From an uncultured Eubacteriales bacterium (GTDB taxonomy: Bacteria > Bacillota_A > Clostridia > Peptostreptococcales > Anaerovoracaceae): a stretch of 7,114 nucleotides of DNA. The notes below the pieces were generated by a model. It worked only from the letters and a program-made list of their open reading frames with translations, ran no database searches and was not told where the DNA came from. Position numbers and translations under genes: made by a program. The stretch covers positions 1 to 7,114 of the forward strand of contig CACYHM010000047.1 in the NCBI GenBank assembly GCA_902774195.1. Reading direction: 5' to 3'. Below, piece by piece: positions 6,034 through 7,114 of the stretch; position 1 is the stretch's first letter; the number at the start of each line of letters is the position of its first letter.

Positions 6034-7114
6034 ATGAGAACAATTATCAAAAACGGACAGATCGTGACGGATTCGGAGGTCTTCAAAGGAGACATCCTGA
6101 TCGAAGATGAAAAGATCATCGAAATCGGTGAATGCATCGATTGCGGTGACGCCGAAGTCATAGACGCCGAAGGCATGTACGTGATGCCGGGAGCAGTCGA
6201 TGTGCATACCCACATGGACCTCGACGTAGGCTTCGCGAGGGCTATCGATGACTTCTATGACGGTACGGTCGCAGCAGCATGCGGAGGCACTACGACCATA
6301 GTCGACCACATGGCCTTCGGTCCGAAGGACTGCAGCCTCTGGCATCAGGTGAACGAGTACCACAGGCTTGCCGACGGCAATGCGGTCGTCGACTACGGCT
6401 TTCACGGGGTATTCCAGCATGTGAATGAAGACACTTTCTCTGAGATGAAAGAGATCAAGGAAGAGGAAGGCATCACCAGCTTCAAGGTCTATCTGACCTA
6501 CGATTACAGGCTCGAGGACGAGGATGTTTTCCGGGTGCTGAGGGCCGCGAAGGAGGCCGGTGTAGTCATCACGGTCCACTGCGAGAACCACGGAGTGATC
6601 ACACGGCTCAGGAAGGAATTCCCTGAACAGGGAAAGACCGAGGCAAAATACCACCCGCTGTCAAGACCGGCAAGGTGCGAGGCCGAGGCTGTGAACCGCA
6701 TGATACACATCGCCGCGATGGCAGGGGACGCACCTTTATACATAGTGCACCTCTCCAGCGCCGAGGGACTGCACGAGGTGATGAAGGCAAGAGCCGAGAA
6801 CAGGCCGAATCTCGGAGTCGAGACCTGCATACAGTACCTGCTCCTCAACGACAGCGCATACGATGACCCGCAGGAGGGCCTCAAGGCCATAATGTCACCG
6901 CCTCTGAGAAAGGACAGGGACAGGGAAGAGCTCTGGAAGGCGCTTGCCGACGGAGGGATCATCGACACCGTGGCGACCGACCACTGCCCGTTCCACTTCA
7001 AAGAGGGCAAGGCCGAAAAACAGTACGGAAAGGATGATTTCACAAAGTGTCCGAACGGGGCGCCGGGAGTGCAGGAAAGACTCATGCTGCTGTTCTCTGA
7101 AGGCTTCATGAAGG
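6034..7114 (+). CDS. hydA: D-hydantoinase / dihydropyrimidinase, N-terminal 360 residues (3' end outside window)
   Basis: An open frame runs from ATG 6034 to the window edge without a stop; full family members have about 460 residues. The fold is a cyclic amidohydrolase whose complete di-metal site is visible: His58 and His60 in VHTHMD, the lysine that becomes carboxylated (Lys151 in SFKVYLTY), His182 in VHCEN, His239 in VHLSS and Asp316 in ATDHCPF. These positions are nearly identical to characterised bacterial hydantoinases. Substrate-contact residues Tyr156, Ser288 in MSPPLR and Asn341 in PNGAPG are also present. The enzyme hydrolyses a cyclic imide or ureide ring in the cytoplasm. Known: hydantoinase genes (hyuA/hydA) accompany ygfK and xanthine dehydrogenase in the E. 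coli and Enterococcus loci and in gut purine-degrading bacteria. Inference: it opens a ring made during purine breakdown rather than acting in pyrimidine catabolism. One oddity is ETCIQYLLL, where the family usually has ETCPQYLLL. Allantoinase is less likely given the close match to hydantoinase motifs. Confidence 0.93.
   Translation, partial: MRTIIKNGQIVTDSEVFKGDILIEDEKIIEIGECIDCGDAEVIDAEGMYVMPGAVDVHTHMDLDVGFARAIDDFYDGTVAAACGGTTTIVDHMAFGPKDCSLWHQVNEYHRLADGNAVVDYGFHGVFQHVNEDTFSEMKEIKEEEGITSFKVYLTYDYRLEDEDVFRVLRAAKEAGVVITVHCENHGVITRLRKEFPEQGKTEAKYHPLSRPARCEAEAVNRMIHIAAMAGDAPLYIVHLSSAEGLHEVMKARAENRPNLGVETCIQYLLLNDSAYDDPQEGLKAIMSPPLRKDRDREELWKALADGGIIDTVATDHCPFHFKEGKAEKQYGKDDFTKCPNGAPGVQERLMLLFSEGFMK

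Noticed and set aside
5974..7109. Minus-strand open frames of 201 and 226 codons opposite hydA
   Set aside because: The plus strand encodes a hydantoinase with all catalytic residues in place. The antisense frames are shadows, conspicuous only because hydA runs off the window and has no stop codon here.

Overview
The window reads as a single plus-strand operon segment from an anaerobic, probably Firmicutes/Clostridia-type bacterium. The placement is inferred from three things: the gene set (a selenium-dependent molybdenum hydroxylase locus), the tight packing, and a codon style with G+C in the mid-50s by eye but many AUA, AGA and AGG codons. No RNA gene, insertion sequence, CRISPR array or convincing terminator was seen, and no meaningful minus-strand gene.

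Layout: (1) bases 1-1656 hold the C-terminal half of a YgfK-type 'putative selenate reductase' flavin/iron-sulfur subunit, cut by the window edge. (2) 1708-2499 is a YqeB/EF2563-family accessory protein of selenium-dependent molybdenum hydroxylases. (3) 2514-3059 is a soluble RnfB-like polyferredoxin. (4) 3078-5942 is a fused [2Fe-2S]/molybdopterin xanthine dehydrogenase without a FAD domain. (5) 6034-7114 is the first 360 residues of a D-hydantoinase/dihydropyrimidinase, cut by the right edge. Gaps between genes are 51, 14, 18 and 91 bases. The last gap is the only one with room for regulation, and it carries a perfect 9-bp inverted repeat.

Working model: this looks like part of the anaerobic purine (xanthine/urate) catabolic locus known from Enterococcus faecalis, E. 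coli and gut anaerobes. The molybdenum hydroxylase acts on the purine ring. YqeB supports maturation of the selenium-containing cofactor. The polyferredoxin and YgfK carry electrons, since no FAD subunit lies between them. The hydantoinase opens a cyclic amide further down the pathway. The operon as a type is known; the substrate and electron route here are inference.

The most notable sequence-level observation is the start of the xanthine dehydrogenase gene. Its N-terminal [2Fe-2S] domain has no ATG, GTG or TTG start. The only codon at the right place is ATA at 3078, eight bases after a perfect AGGAGG. The first conventional start is a GTG at 3219, which would delete three of the four cysteines of the first iron-sulfur cluster, so ordinary gene callers would probably truncate the protein.
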